Notes: generated by a model from the letters alone, not told the origin. DNA of 25,979 nucleotides from Hormiphora californensis (GCA_020137815.1 WFME01000020.1:1-25979), one strand, 5' to 3'; positions 1 to 8,950 are shown, counted from the first letter of the stretch. Numbers and translations: made by a program.

Positions 1-28
1 TGTAACCCCCACCCTTCTCTCTCTTCAG

Positions 29-1072
29 TTCGCTCGCCCTCAAATCCTCCTCAACACCATCACATTCTCATCTCGAGCAGCAGCTTCAGTGTCATCATCC
101 CCTCCTCAACCAGGATAATGAAATCCAGGTAGGCCCCTCCCTCTATTATGGCTTTATCACTTATTTCTAACATTACTCCATGATGGAGGGACCGGGTGTG
201 AGCGAGAGAGAGAGAGAGAGGAGAGAGAGAGAAAATTGGAGATATAGAAAGATATATAATCAACGGGATTCAACTAACGGGGTCCTCTAAGTTATTTTCT
301 TTATTTCTAGAAGATTGTCCACTCCAAACCCGGCTTATTTCCACCTTGTGTTTCAGGTTATCCGGTTTTTCAAGGGTAACTCTGTGATTTGTGAACGGTG
401 TGGGCAGGTTGATTTGACAAGTAAGTAAAATATAATTCATTATTTCTCAATTTCTGCCCTCAGTGTAGAGACCTGTTGACACTTGTTTTGCACGGTCCTG
501 TTTCACGAAATATGTAAAGGACATAACAAATTGACACATCACTTTCTAAAATTCCTAACCACCCCTTCCTTGCCCCCAGGTTTCAGAGCATGCCCTATTA
601 TAGTGGCACGAAGCTAAGCATTGCCACGTGTATGGTGGGCAACAGCAGAGTAGAAGCCGGTGCCCTGTTTAGCTCACTTCTCACAGAAATCAATAACTCT
701 GATTTGACCGCCATTACACCAAGCTTGGAGCGGCCTGTAAGTGTATATTCTCCTTGGGCATATTCATTCCCGCTCTCATACTCCGATCTCGAGCAGACAG
801 AGCGTCCTGCGTCTCTATACCTCGAGCTCTCGCTCGAGATATCTCTCTCTCTCTTATCTTCTCTCACTCTCTCCTCTCGCTCTCTCTCGTTCTTCTCTTC
901 TTCCTCTCCTCTCCACCTTCTGGCATCTCCACTCCTCTTGCATCTCCTTCTCCCACTCTATTTTTCCATCCATGACCCCTATATGATTGGTATGTGTCGA
1001 GGTACAGCTGTGGTGTAATAAATGCCACTCAGCATTCGTATATCTCTTTCGAAATCTTCTCCCCATTTTAAC

Positions 1073-1127
<55 letters not shown>

Positions 1128-1310
1128 ACACTTTTACTTCAACATGTCACATACAATGGGTGATACTGAGTTACTGAGAAAAAGTGACGGGAGGTTTGTG
1201 TTAGTTCACCTTGTTTTTTTTTCAGGTTTAGAGTGTTCATTCAGCCTGTGGAACTCTTGATTTCAATGGAACCCTCAACCCAAACACCTGCGGAGAAGGA
1301 AATATTTTAA
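29..1310 (+). CDS. 3' end of an unrecognised multi-exon gene (partial)
   Basis: Four exons can be joined on the + strand. Exon a is 29-128, between a pyrimidine-rich acceptor ending ttcag and donor CAG|gtaggc. Exon b is 357-424 or 357-420; the tandem donor gtaagtaaaa leaves two options, and only the distal one (424) keeps the frame into the next exon. Exon c is 580-736, after ttgcccccag and before CCT|gtaagt. The last exon follows an acceptor at 1225 or 1244. Use of 1244 gives 21 further codons and a TAA at 1308-1310; use of the stronger T-rich acceptor at 1225 gives one codon and a TAG at 1229-1231. Exon b encodes a CxxC pair (ICERCGQ). Exon c encodes a segment including SGTKLSIATCMVGNS. Exon a starts with 1 nt of a split codon, so the gene extends left of the window. 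I recognise no family, and exon c allows only one open frame. Confidence 0.6.
201..231. repeat. GA microsatellite in an intron
   Basis: Short interrupted (GA)n run inside the first intron of the + strand gene. No other feature is visible in this intron. Confidence 0.9.
737..1225 (+). repeat. Intron with CT-rich tract and CA microsatellite
   Basis: The last intron of the + strand gene holds a CT/TC-rich stretch (about 815-965) and a clean (CA)n tract (about 1073-1127). Open frames here, such as a (VC)n peptide on the other strand and Ser/Leu-rich peptides, come from the simple repeats and are not genes. Confidence 0.85.
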
Positions 1311-1516
1311 TAATTTATAGATCCTAATACCATATTCATTCACCCCAACTGTAACTGCTGGTCGTTATTATCATGTAACTCCTGAAAGGAAAAGAAAGTG
1401 TTAGGATTTTTTGAAATTTTCAATTTTGAAAAATTTCAAAACTGTGTCAATATACACGCATGTGTGGAGGGCGCGGCGTTTTTGTCACAGGTGCGAATTA
1501 AGTCAGTCAGCACAGT

Positions 1517-1590
1517 GTATCAGTGGGAAATAAGCGCAATTCTTATCTCCCCGGAAATAAGCACTTCCGGGGTGACACGCCCACTGATAC
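1517..1590. repeat. Two-tier hairpin of 74 bp
   Basis: An exact 11-bp outer stem (GTATCAGTGGG with CCCACTGATAC) encloses an exact inner stem CCCCGGAA/TTCCGGGG at 1549-1556 and 1565-1572. It lies between the end of the + strand gene and the palindromic SINE dimer. It could be a tiny MITE or a structured RNA; nothing else decides this. Confidence 0.6.
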
Positions 1591-1664
1591 TTCATATTTG
1601 GGGTAGTAGGGTCAGAAGCTACACATATAATCAAAGTTTTATTCTTTAGTGACCCTTAAGGAGA

Positions 1665-1952
1665 GATTAATTAGTATTCTGAATAATGAGTTCAGAGCAA
1701 GAATTAAATAGGGAAGAAAATCGAAAAAATATGGGTTTGACCGGGAATGAACCAGGGAACCCAGAGAGACATGCTCGGAGCTAAAACCACTAAGCTACCA
1801 AAACCCTATATAGGGTTTGGTAGCTTAGTGGTTTATAGCTCCGAGCATGGTCTCTCTGGAGGTCCCTGGTTCATTCCCGGTTCAAACCCAGTTTTTCGAT
1901 TTATTCCATTTAATTCTTGCTCTGAACTCATTATTCAGAATACTAATTAATC
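1665..1952. mobile_element. Palindromic dimer of tRNA-like SINE modules
   Basis: A near-perfect inverted repeat of 288 bp is centred on ccctatataggg at about 1808. Each arm read outward from the centre is tRNA-like. On the + strand GGGTTTG (1813-1819) can pair with CAAACCC (1883-1889) like an acceptor stem. An A-box-like TAGCTTAGTGG lies at 1821-1831. A T-arm with 7-nt loop TTCATTC and the B-box-like GGTTCATTCCC lies at 1868-1878. The anticodon arm is not convincing. The left arm repeats this on the - strand with a few differences. This looks like two tRNA-derived SINE heads fused head to head, or a foldback element that captured a tRNA-like sequence. It is not a functional tRNA gene. Confidence 0.65.
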
Positions 1953-2229
1953 AGATATTTGTGTCGTCCAATTAATCCAATTAATCCAATTAATATGTCG
2001 TGTAACTTACTGTTACCCTCCTTGGTTGTGTAACTATGTACTTTTGTGGACAGGCTATAATAGTGCAGGGTGTTTCAGAAAGCAGTTTTCACTTTTCGGC
2101 CCTATGTATAGATAATGGTGTAATCAATTGCCCCATAATTGCAGGGGGGGTTGGTTATAGTAGAAAGATTATCATGCCCTTTGTTGGTTCAGAATATTGT
2201 GAATCTGGTGTGAACTAGGAGCTAGTACA

Positions 2230-2765
2230 TTTCTTTTAGGGAAAGTTTATTACTATAAACACAGTTAAATCGCGTGAGCTTTAAGTACGAATTACAGTTT
2301 TAAAACAAAATGTCAAAAATATTGTGTCATATTGTAGACGAAACTTGAAACTTCGTAAAAGTCTCGCCAACTGATTGTGCCCTTATATGTACATAAAGAA
2401 GCACATAATATTTTTGAAAAATAATATTTCCAGTTTTTGCGATTTGAACACATGTATGGTAACTGTGTTGATTCACTGCAGGGGATTAGGTAATCTTCTG
2501 CTCTTCAAATCTATCACAACATGCAAGCACCAAAAACTGGGTTGCCATTGAAATTATATCCTCGATCTGTGAATGGGTACCATGGTAACGCGTCTAGTTG
2601 AATGGTTGCCATGTGGTAATAGTTGAGTGCCTGGAGAGTTTGTGGTGGCGGGAGAGAGTTTTGGCTTGTCCCAGAGAGTTTACACTGAATGTACTGCGTG
2701 TTTTGCAGGACACTGTCTCGCTTCAGGTTTCAAGTACTTTTTGTAGTTCTCAGGTAATCTGAAAA
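2230..2765. other. Intergenic stretch, nothing recognised
   Basis: AT-rich DNA between the converging genes. I saw no convincing exon, RNA gene or long repeat. A short imperfect inverted pair (ggttgccattg ... ggttgccatgtgg region, 2540-2616) is the only structure noted. Confidence 0.5.
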
Positions 2766-2769
2766 AGAG

Positions 2770-3127
2770 GGATGGTTGCTAGGGGAAGAGAAAGGTTTTG
2801 TTAGGGGAGGGAGGTGGTTTGCTAGGGAAGGGAGGTGGTTTGCTAGGGGAAGGGGGTTGGTTGCTAGGGGAGGGAGATGGTGTTAGAGGAAGAGGATGGT
2901 TGTTAGGAGGGAAGGGCGGTGGAGTTAGGGAAGGGGGTGGTGGATTGGGAAGAGAGTGGTGGTTGCTTAGGGGAAGAGAAGAGAGGGTGGTTGCTAGGGG
3001 AAGAGAGATGGTTGTTAGGGAAAGGGAGGTGGTTGCTAGGGGAAGGGAGATGGTTGCTAGGGGAAGAGAGATGGTTGTTAGGGGAAGGGAGGTGGTTGTT
3101 AGGGGAAGAGAGGTGGTTGTTAGGGGA
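2770..3127 (+). repeat. G-rich minisatellite, unit about 20 bp
   Basis: Degenerate tandem copies of a unit like GAGATGGTTGCTAGGGGAAG fill this stretch. The later copies (about 2980-3127) are the most regular. The + strand is almost C-free and has many GGGG and GG runs, so G-quadruplex formation is plausible. Two open frames through the array encode Gly/Arg/Trp/Leu-rich peptides that only reflect the repeat. It lies just 3' of the last exon candidate of the - strand gene. Confidence 0.85.
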
Positions 3128-3157
3128 ATTTTTTCAATTTGTGTGTCGAGTTTTTAC

Positions 3158-3258
3158 CTCTTCTCCATCGATATCCAGTTGGATTGCTTTCAATCGTTCC
3201 GCTCTTTCTGCATCAATCTTGGCCTTAACAGTTTTTTCAACTTCATCCTTCGATTCAC
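3158..3258 (-). CDS. Candidate exon, charged coiled segment
   Basis: Exon candidate between acceptor ttaatctag and donor GAG|gtaaaa. It encodes 33 codons, mostly Lys/Glu/Asp/Ala, with the stretch EVEKTVKAKIDAERAERLKA, which would form a long amphipathic helix. Phase is 1 in and 0 out. If the donor is skipped, translation ends seven codons later at TGA, so this could be the carboxyl end of the gene. It follows death-domain-like exons on the same strand. Family not recognised; exon status rests on splice signals and the open frame. Confidence 0.45.
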
Positions 3259-3381
3259 CTAGATTAATTGATTAATAGTCACTATAATCAATTAAGAAGT
3301 GGCCTCTGATTATCAAAATATAATTAATTAATTAATTTTATTGAGTAAATTTGATTTAATTCCCATTTCAACAATTATTAC

Positions 3382-3483
3382 CTGTCGCATCTTCTGCCAG
3401 GATGTCAGATTATTAGACCCTTCCTCCAAAAGTGTAGTTGGGCCTCAGAGATCCAATTTCCGTGTGGGAAAGACTCAGTTTTC
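3382..3483 (-). pseudogene. Death-domain-like exon with apparent frameshift
   Basis: Exon candidate after ttctctccag and before CAG|gtaata. The first 22 codons in one frame read like the middle helices of a death domain (LSLSHTEIGSLRPNYTFGG) and then meet tandem stops TAA TAA. The next frame directly continues with NNLTSWQKMRQ, which resembles the Trp-containing helix that follows in death domains. The split suggests a small indel near the GGAAGGG run, so the exon is probably broken or mis-sequenced. Death domains mediate homotypic assembly in signalling complexes. Assignment is by eye only; frame 1 alone would be an unremarkable short exon. Confidence 0.4.
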
Positions 3484-3810
3484 CTGGAGAGAACAATGGA
3501 TGCAGTTTCAGAATTTTGAAACATGTGATTTATGTGTAATCTTACAGCGCTGGCAAAACAGTTTCAAAAACGGTACGTACACCGAAAATTTGACCTTAAA
3601 AAAGGGCCGATTTGTCTTGAAAAGCTGATTCAGAAAAGCCCAATATAGATGGGCTTAAAACTCGAGATCTGTTACCTTCCGATCCTAATTAGGTAATTAC
3701 AATTAGTTAATTAGTTAATTACCTTCCAGATCAGCACATTCAATTTCCTTGATTTTGAAGCCTCTCCTCAGCTAGTTGACTATCCTGCACTACACTCCAC
3801 AGCCAAACAC

Positions 3811-3901
3811 CGCCATCTTTTCGAGCTCCTTTCCAGGATGGATATCTCCGCTTCCTGACCGGTTAACATTTTCCGCAGTTTAGTATGATCGCCAACTCGG
3901 T
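3811..3901 (-). CDS. Candidate exon upstream of the death-domain-like exon
   Basis: The segment between acceptor ctctccctag and donor GCG|gtgttt is open in one frame and encodes a helical-looking peptide with KLRKMLTGQEAEISILE. Its phases do not join directly to the exon candidates on either side, so another small exon or a different boundary is needed. The position on the - strand and the composition suggest it belongs to the same cytoplasmic region. Low certainty. Confidence 0.3.
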
Positions 3902-3949
3902 CTAGGGAGAGATAGGCGGAGGTTTAAACTAAAGTTCTGAGAGAGTTAG

Positions 3950-4045
3950 GAGGATATTGGACGAAGGAAGTTAATTGGACTAATCAGTTACTAATTATTT
4001 ACTGATTAATTACTGATTAATTACTAATTAATTACTGATTAGTGC
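3950..4045. repeat. AT-rich tandem repeat
   Basis: Degenerate tandem of an attactgattaatt-like unit of about 12 bp, in a putative intron. A related palindromic TTAATTA-rich patch lies at 3690-3722. Confidence 0.6.
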
Positions 4046-4193
4046 TGATTACCCTGGTCAATGTTGATTCTGTTGATAGTTCGTTTGATTGTTTTAACCC
4101 ACTTTTCCCTTTCCTCAGTGGTAGTGGTAGAGAACGTTACTGTGTTCTCCTCGCACCCATTCAGACCCGTCACCTGGTGGATGGAAGTTATAG

Positions 4194-4402
4194 TGTTTAA
4201 ATACGGAGGGTCAATACTGAAAACTGAGTTTCAGTTGAGGGAAGCTATAGTGTCTGCGAGGGTTGGGTAGATCAGGGAAGGTATTTTTACATGGTTTATC
4301 ATTTTGGGAGGGAAGTTTATAGTGTCGTTAGAGATCTGTCACACATTGGTGAAAAGTTAGTGTTTAAATACGGAGGGTCAATATTGAAAACTGAGTTTCA
4401 GT
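4194..4402. repeat. Direct repeat pair of about 41 bp
   Basis: The stretch beginning agtgtttaaatacggagg occurs at about 4194-4235 and again at about 4362-4402 with one mismatch seen, 168 bp apart. The second copy abuts the donor end of the UPA-like exon, so the pair may be a local duplication of exon-flanking intron. Confidence 0.7.
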
Positions 4403-4405
4403 TAC

Positions 4406-4620
4406 AACTATTTTCTCCCTTTGTTTAGAGAAACTGTTCCCCTCCTCAACCAGACAATATCTAGGGGTAATATAATCGTGAACATATACCTTGAAGGTAA
4501 ATTCCTTTGCCTTTGGATCCTCAGCTTCATCCCCCACACTAACAGACGTGTAGTGGTTAAGATGGAAAAACATGCACTTTCCGTCAGTTTCAACGGGGGT
4601 GTGCTCCTCATATAGCTTCC
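4406..4620 (-). CDS. UPA-like exon of an intracellular signalling region
   Basis: Exon candidate from acceptor ttaccag to donor GTT|gtaact. A shorter version ends at AAG|gtatat. Its first codon is split and joins in phase to the exon at 4739-4926. It encodes about 71 codons including GKCMFFHLNHYTSV, then EFTFKVYVHDY and YCLVEEG. The pattern of Cys, a short strand, an H(Y/F)TS motif, a variable loop and a V-x-V-Y strand resembles the UPA region after ZU5 in UNC5, PIDD and ankyrin proteins. That region packs against ZU5 next to a death domain, and a death-domain-like exon does follow here. The similarity is by eye and short. Confidence 0.5.
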
Positions 4621-4738
4621 CTGGTAATTATCATTCAATTAGATTACAAACTAATCCATTATCTAATGAGTTTATTTTTCATATCTATTTATCAAATAAG
4701 TGTCAAATGGAGAAGATTAAAATTCAGATTTCCCACAC

Positions 4739-4926
4739 CTTTAGCCTGATCGCAGCAGAAAATTTGGAAAAGATCGGGGTCCACTCTGCAAAACTGGCTG
4801 GCCCACTTTTGCTTTTTCAGGGTTTTAGCCACTTTGGGTGGCGCATTGGGCACAATGTAAGGGCCCTTTTTGATGACTCCAAAGATAACTGGTACAGCTG
4901 TCAGTTCCACGCTTACCTGCTCCGTC
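4739..4926 (-). CDS. Exon of ZU5/UPA-like cytoplasmic region
   Basis: Exon candidate between acceptor ctccgtatag and donor AAAG|gtgtgg, 188 bp. It encodes 62 codons with strands such as VSVELTAVPVIFG, then KKGPYIVPNAPPKVAKTL, and a Cys-containing end (FQIFCCDQAK). Its end phase (1) matches the next exon exactly, and its start phase (2) matches a downstream reading of the 5107-5210 exon. I would place it in the ZU5 or linker region because of the UPA-like exon that follows, but no diagnostic motif proves ZU5. Confidence 0.5.
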
Positions 4927-4952
4927 CTATACGGAGAGATAAATTTATTTAT

Positions 4953-5018
4953 TTATAAATCATGATCATGAATCATGATTAATTATGAATCATGATAAAT
5001 CATGAATCATGATAAATT
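4953..5018. repeat. TCATGA-rich tandem palindromes
   Basis: Repeated aatcatgat/atcatgaat units form overlapping short palindromes in a probable intron. Confidence 0.7.
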
Positions 5019-5106
5019 CAAAATATGTATGATGTACCAAATGTACAATAGTATAGGATGTTTCTGTTGTGTTAATTAACTATAATTACTACATTAATTA
5101 ATAAAC

Positions 5107-5210
5107 TTATCTTCCTCGCCCATTGGGTCCTGTGTGATTTCAATGGAGTGGTAGAGAGACTTCCTCTGCATCCTCTCCGGTAGATGGAGTCTCCACTGGG
5201 ACAGGTGGCT
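5107..5210 (-). pseudogene. Linker exon with apparent frameshift
   Basis: It starts after gtcatttcag, in phase with the upstream Glu/Pro exon. The first frame reads EPPVPVETPSTGEDAEEV and runs into TGA at about 5138-5140. From about 5160 another frame, with HSIEITQDPMGEED, stays open to the exon end and joins in phase to the 4739-4926 exon through a weak donor (AA|gtttat). Both halves look protein-like in different frames, so a 1-nt gain (or 2-nt loss) near GAGGAAGTC is likely. Alternatives are an assembly error, or an isoform that really ends at the TGA. Confidence 0.45.
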
Positions 5211-5396
5211 CTGAAATGACCGTAGGTAAATAACAGTGCTCCTTGTAGTGGGAATACGGTGTCTTGAATGGTGAAAATGGTGTGAAAATGATTAAGATCG
5301 GGTGATGTTTGAATGAAAGGAAGGAAGAATTGAATATTGATGAGATTAAAGAACAAATGGACAACGTGTGATGATTGCTTTACAAAATAAAATTTA

Positions 5397-5421
5397 ATTT
5401 TACTTACTATAGTAAGTAAAA
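5397..5421. repeat. Short perfect palindrome
   Basis: TTTTACTTAC TATA GTAAGTAAAA forms an exact hairpin or cruciform in an intron. Confidence 0.8.
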
Positions 5422-5453
5422 TACAATTTGTCGAGTTCATTGTGCTTTCTTAC

Positions 5454-5678
5454 CTTCACCTGATCCATCTTCTTCTTCGGCTGGTTCCTCAGGTTCAGTA
5501 ACCTCAGGCTCCTCAACTGCTGCCTCAGGCTCACCAACTGGTTCCTCAGGTTCAGCCACTGGTTCCTCAGCTGCTACCTCAGGTTCAGTCGCTGGTTCCT
5601 CAGGTTCAGATACAGGGATTCAGCAGCGGTTCCAAGCAGCAGGGGCTTCTTCTGCCAACAGATCCCTCGGACTGGGCT
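5454..5678 (-). pseudogene. Glu/Pro-rich linker exon with in-frame stop
   Basis: The exon lies between acceptor cttacag and donor GAAG|gtaaga, 225 bp, phase 1 in and out, and it matches both neighbours. It encodes an acidic Pro-rich linker made of repeated units like EPEEPA, EPEVAAEEPV and EPEEPVGEPEA. Such linkers commonly tether intracellular domains. A TGA lies in frame at 5620-5622, about 18 codons in and before the repeats. The other two frames also meet stops, so an exon skip, a sequencing error or a true nonsense mutation is needed to explain it. Confidence 0.55.
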
Positions 5679-5889
5679 CTGTAAGAAAGTTTATATAAAA
5701 CAACCCACTATAGGGACCTCAGGGAGAGTGAGAGAGTTTATATAGTTGGTAATTGTGTGTGATTCACGTTGGGAGGCGAACTTGTGACTCAAGTTCATCT
5801 TAAAGGAAGGTTTGGTGAAAAGAACCATATATTTTCCAGCCATACAATGATCGTTTTGTGTGGCCAAAAAGAAACTCATATCTTACCGG

Positions 5890-5958
5890 GGACTTCTTGG
5901 GGTGCAGGGGTGGGAGGGATTTCCTTCTTCTTCCTTTTAAACAGGGTCATAGCGCCAA
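5890..5958 (-). CDS. Juxtamembrane exon (end of a membrane segment plus basic stop-transfer)
   Basis: The exon is bounded by acceptor cctcttctcag and a donor G|gtaaga at about 5886. It encodes GAMTLFKRKKKEIPPTPAPQ and a few more residues. A hydrophobic end followed by KRKKK and a Pro-rich start is typical of the inner edge of a single-pass membrane protein. The phase joins cleanly to the Glu/Pro exon. The ATG could also be a start codon, but a good splice acceptor lies eight bases upstream. The preceding membrane-spanning exon was not found; if it exists it lies between about 5960 and 9285. Depending on how the boundary is counted, the low end is 5887-5890. Confidence 0.5.
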
Positions 5959-6392
5959 CTGAGAAGAGGGGAAATTACTAATTAATTAATTAATTACTAT
6001 GCAATTCATGGGGAATATTGGGGGAAGTAGAGATTTTTCAAATTTTGTAGGGCCAAAATTTAAATGAGGGGAATTAGGAGAATTGTTAACAAATATGGGA
6101 AGATTAGGTGTCAATATATGTTGGAGAGGAGAAACAACAACCGTAAGCGGCGGCGGTTTATTATATACGAGTCAGGAAAAGGGTCGAGATAGTATGCAGG
6201 ACGGGAAGGTACTGATCCTGATGAATTATGTGGTTTTATTACACAAGCTAGATGCACTACTTCAGTGATTAAGCGATCAAGATAATACCAAATTGTCAGA
6301 AAGTAACTGAAATATAATTTCAGGTTGACTAGACACTAACAAAAAGGGCTCGTGGCTATAATTAATTCTTGATATTAACTACTGCTTTCTCC

Positions 6393-6785
6393 AATGTGTT
6401 GGTATCTTAAGCTCCATGGGTGGTGAAACGGTATTATCAAAACCAATTAAGGGTTGGCAGTTGGTTGCAGTATCTGCGGTTATTTCCCAAACAAAAACTA
6501 CTTCATAGTATCAACGTATCGATACTACAACAATAACACTGGCATGGTTTTAGTATAGTTACAAAATTAGAACTTTTGAGCTCATTTTATCAAGCCTCCT
6601 CTTTAATTAGCGGTAATTAACGTCCCTTAATTATCTTTGGACTATAACGGGAGATAGTTAACCGCACTCAGGAAAAGCAGCCTTATAATAGAGCTCCTGC
6701 CGCGTTGAGCTCTTATACTTCACACATGTCGTGACACCACTACATTGGCGACGCGAGGTAGATGGTGGTGATTCTGCTATAAAAT
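6393..6785 (+). mobile_element. Possible LTR retrotransposon remnant (LTR end plus primer-binding site)
   Basis: The sequence ...ccactaca at about 6746 is followed by ttggcgacgcgag. TGGCGAC is complementary to the 3' end of serine tRNAs and is the kind of primer-binding site used by some metazoan Ty3/gypsy elements. A TATA-like ttataata lies about 65 bases before it. The 5' LTR edge (near 6393) is a guess and no gag or pol frame follows, so at most this is a remnant. Confidence 0.25.
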
Positions 6786-7082
6786 GTGCTTTTAAAACTG
6801 GGGGAAATTATCACACAATCTAAGACAAATAAATGTACGTCAAAATACCAAATGGCATTATAAAGATTCTACGCCATTATACGTACAGACATGCATACCC
6901 GCCACGGCACTATGGACTCACATTTTTACTAAATTAGAGAATTTTAATAACTCTAGCCATGTGGACATTGAGGAAAAGCGTGATAAACGAAGCTTGGCCA
7001 CATGGTTCATTAATAAACTTCGTGAATTATGATAAGAATACATAACGCCAGTTTTCCAGTAATAAAGGTTTCTCCGTAACTA
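6786..7082. other. No gene recognised
   Basis: AT-rich sequence. An inverted word pair gaagcttggccacatgg (about 6990) is related to the 7083-7121 palindrome. Nothing else is supportable. Confidence 0.4.
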
Positions 7083-7121
7083 CCCAGAAAAATTAAGCTT
7101 GGCCAAGCTTAATTTTCTGGG
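7083..7121. repeat. Near-perfect 39-bp palindrome
   Basis: Arms CCCAGAAAAATTAAGCTTGG and CCAAGCTTAATTTTCTGGG differ by one extra A. It could be the tip of a decayed foldback element. Confidence 0.8.
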
Positions 7122-7168
7122 AATTGATAATTCTTGATTTATGAATATTTAAAAAAATGCTACTACAT

Positions 7169-7282
7169 GTACAGTAGGACCCCAATTTACAAGGATCCTT
7201 CGGGAAATAAAATCCGTTTTGCACTGTAAATCGCGATCGGGCTGCCCGCGCCTGCCCAGTAAATCGGGGTCCGAATGTACTT
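7169..7282. mobile_element. pogo/Tigger-like MITE, about 114 bp
   Basis: The ends tacagtaggaccccaattta and the complement of taaatcggggtccgaatgta form imperfect inverted termini (about 17 of 21 match) with terminal TA. The GGACCCCgATTTA terminal motif also appears in the small element at 25376-25457, which supports a family. A cut-and-paste Tc1/mariner-pogo type with TA duplication is the best guess; there is no transposase inside. Confidence 0.55.
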
Positions 7283-7289
7283 CGATGCA

Positions 7290-8950
7290 TTAAAAGTACT
7301 TTTCGATTTTATGAAGGAGCAGTGGATAGTTTATGAAGGAGCACCAAGCTTGGACCTACACACAAGCGACAACAGTAAAGCAGAAGAACAGAAGGTGTAG
7401 CGGTGTGATAGCACTCCTAAAGAAATAGGAGGGAGGATGATTTTTTCGTCTCAAGTTCGATAGCACAGGTCGGCATGGCCTCGCTCTCAATCCAAAAACC
7501 GAGTGGTGCACGAAGAGGTGGGCAAATATGTAACACAATAAAATGGGGAGGGGAACATATAGAAAACAGCAGATGGGTGCGAGAGACACCAGAGGAGTGT
7601 GATGAGGTGGCTGGATGTGGTTTAATAAATATAATTTGTTTTTTATCTAGTGACAAGCTTATTTTCAGGGCTTGTTAGAAAACTGCAGCCGTCAAGAGAG
7701 TTAAGACATGGAGGATTGTAGAGAGGAGGAGTCAGATTTCGGTTTCGAAAAAACAATGAAGGGAGGTCTGTTTGTGGCTCTCGCTCTGAGGGAGGAGAAA
7801 AGATCGGCGGAGGAATGGGAACGCACGGAGGTGAAGTCGATGAGTAGTACGTAAGTCCTGATTTGTCTCGACCGTAAGACGCCTCAGCCGGCGATCATTG
7901 AGTACGTTAGAGAGCTGTGAAATGAACGACGAGAGAGCGGAAAGAGCGAGACGCCTTTGAGAGCTGAGTGCTATTCTGCATTGCACGATGCGAGTTCGTG
8001 AGAGCAGTTACGCCGACCGCTGATGAGGAGGAGATGAGGAGAGCCAAATTTGGCTTGCCCCGAGGGAGAGAGCGACTCGAGAGAGAGAACCCCTTGACGA
8101 AGATTGTGAGACTGAGAGATAGGATAGATGACCGAGACTCTATGTGATGGGACGAAGGAGTCGAGTATATCGCAGTATGGAGAGTGTCTTGGCGGCGCTC
8201 CGCACTCCCAATCGGGACTCCTCGGGCTCCCCTACACCGTAGCGCGCCTCGGAGTCTCGGCCGTCTGTGAGGGACCGACGATAAGTTCTGAAGCGAGAAA
8301 GATCATCATCGCATGGTCATGTTACCCGAGACGACACTTGACGGAGAGAATTGTTGGACGCCCCAAGGAGACCCGACGTGAAGAAGATAGAGAGGGCTCA
8401 GTGAGAGAGGGCTGCCTCCGCGGATCCTCCCCTTTGCAGAGACGAGATGAGTCGCTCTCACCGATAACACGCAGCTCTTCCGCACTTTGCGTGACTCCCC
8501 CCTGTCCGCACCTCCGGCCTCTTCTCCCTGGTACCCACTTTTTATTCGTCTCGACTTGTCTTTCGTATGTTTCGTGCGACTTCTGCCGATCCCCAACTCC
8601 CTCTCGTCATGACCCATTTTCTATCCCTGCCCTGTGATATTCTAGCTGCTCATTCGGGGTGTCTCGGATACATTTTTCTCTCACCCCGTTCCTGATTGAC
8701 CCCTGTCCCATCTGCCGAGCGTGAGAGACACCATGGTGGATCGCTGGGCCGAGTGACGCTGGAAGATCAGATAGGAGAGAGATGAGACGGGAGAGAGAGT
8801 GAGAAGAGAGTGAGGAGAGGAGGAGACGGAGACAGAAGGATGAAGGAGAGAGTTGAGAGAGAGAGAGAGGTCGAGAGAGGACAGCGAGGAGAAGTGAGGG
8901 AGGGAGGAGGAGAGGGAGAGAGCGAGAGAAGGCTAAGTGAAAAAGAGGAG
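7290..8950. other. GC- and CpG-richer island without recognised gene
   Basis: Composition differs sharply from the flanks. The + strand is purine-rich (GA/GAG) over about 7380-8130 and again 8760-8940, while about 8470-8700 is pyrimidine-rich. CpG is frequent at 8130-8460. The longest + frame here (8128-8637) gives a low-identity Ser/Arg-rich peptide with no motif I know. It sits between receptor extracellular exons and cytoplasmic-type exons on the - strand, so it may be intron or foreign sequence inserted into that gene. I saw no terminal repeats. Confidence 0.4.

Noticed and set aside
60-263. Minus-strand frame with LVEEG resembling the UPA-like exon's LVEEG
   Set aside because: The + strand here has a strong acceptor and donor and joins in phase to later + exons. 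The similarity comes from a shared 13-base word (cctcctcaaccag).
854-1129. Cys/Val-rich minus-strand frame
   Set aside because: Translation of a (CA)n microsatellite.
1813-1890. A functional tRNA gene
   Set aside because: A- and B-box-like words and outer pairings are present, but no credible anticodon arm, and the unit is part of a palindromic repeat.
2798-3275. Two Gly/Arg/Trp-rich + frames, and TTAGGG words as interstitial telomere
   Set aside because: They reflect a 20-bp minisatellite. TTAGGG is not in tandem, and the true exon evidence at 3158-3258 is on the other strand.
8128-8637. 169-codon + strand frame in the GC-richer island
   Set aside because: No motif, no splice or start context, and composition follows the local base skew; a frame of this length is expected in stop-poor GC-rich DNA.
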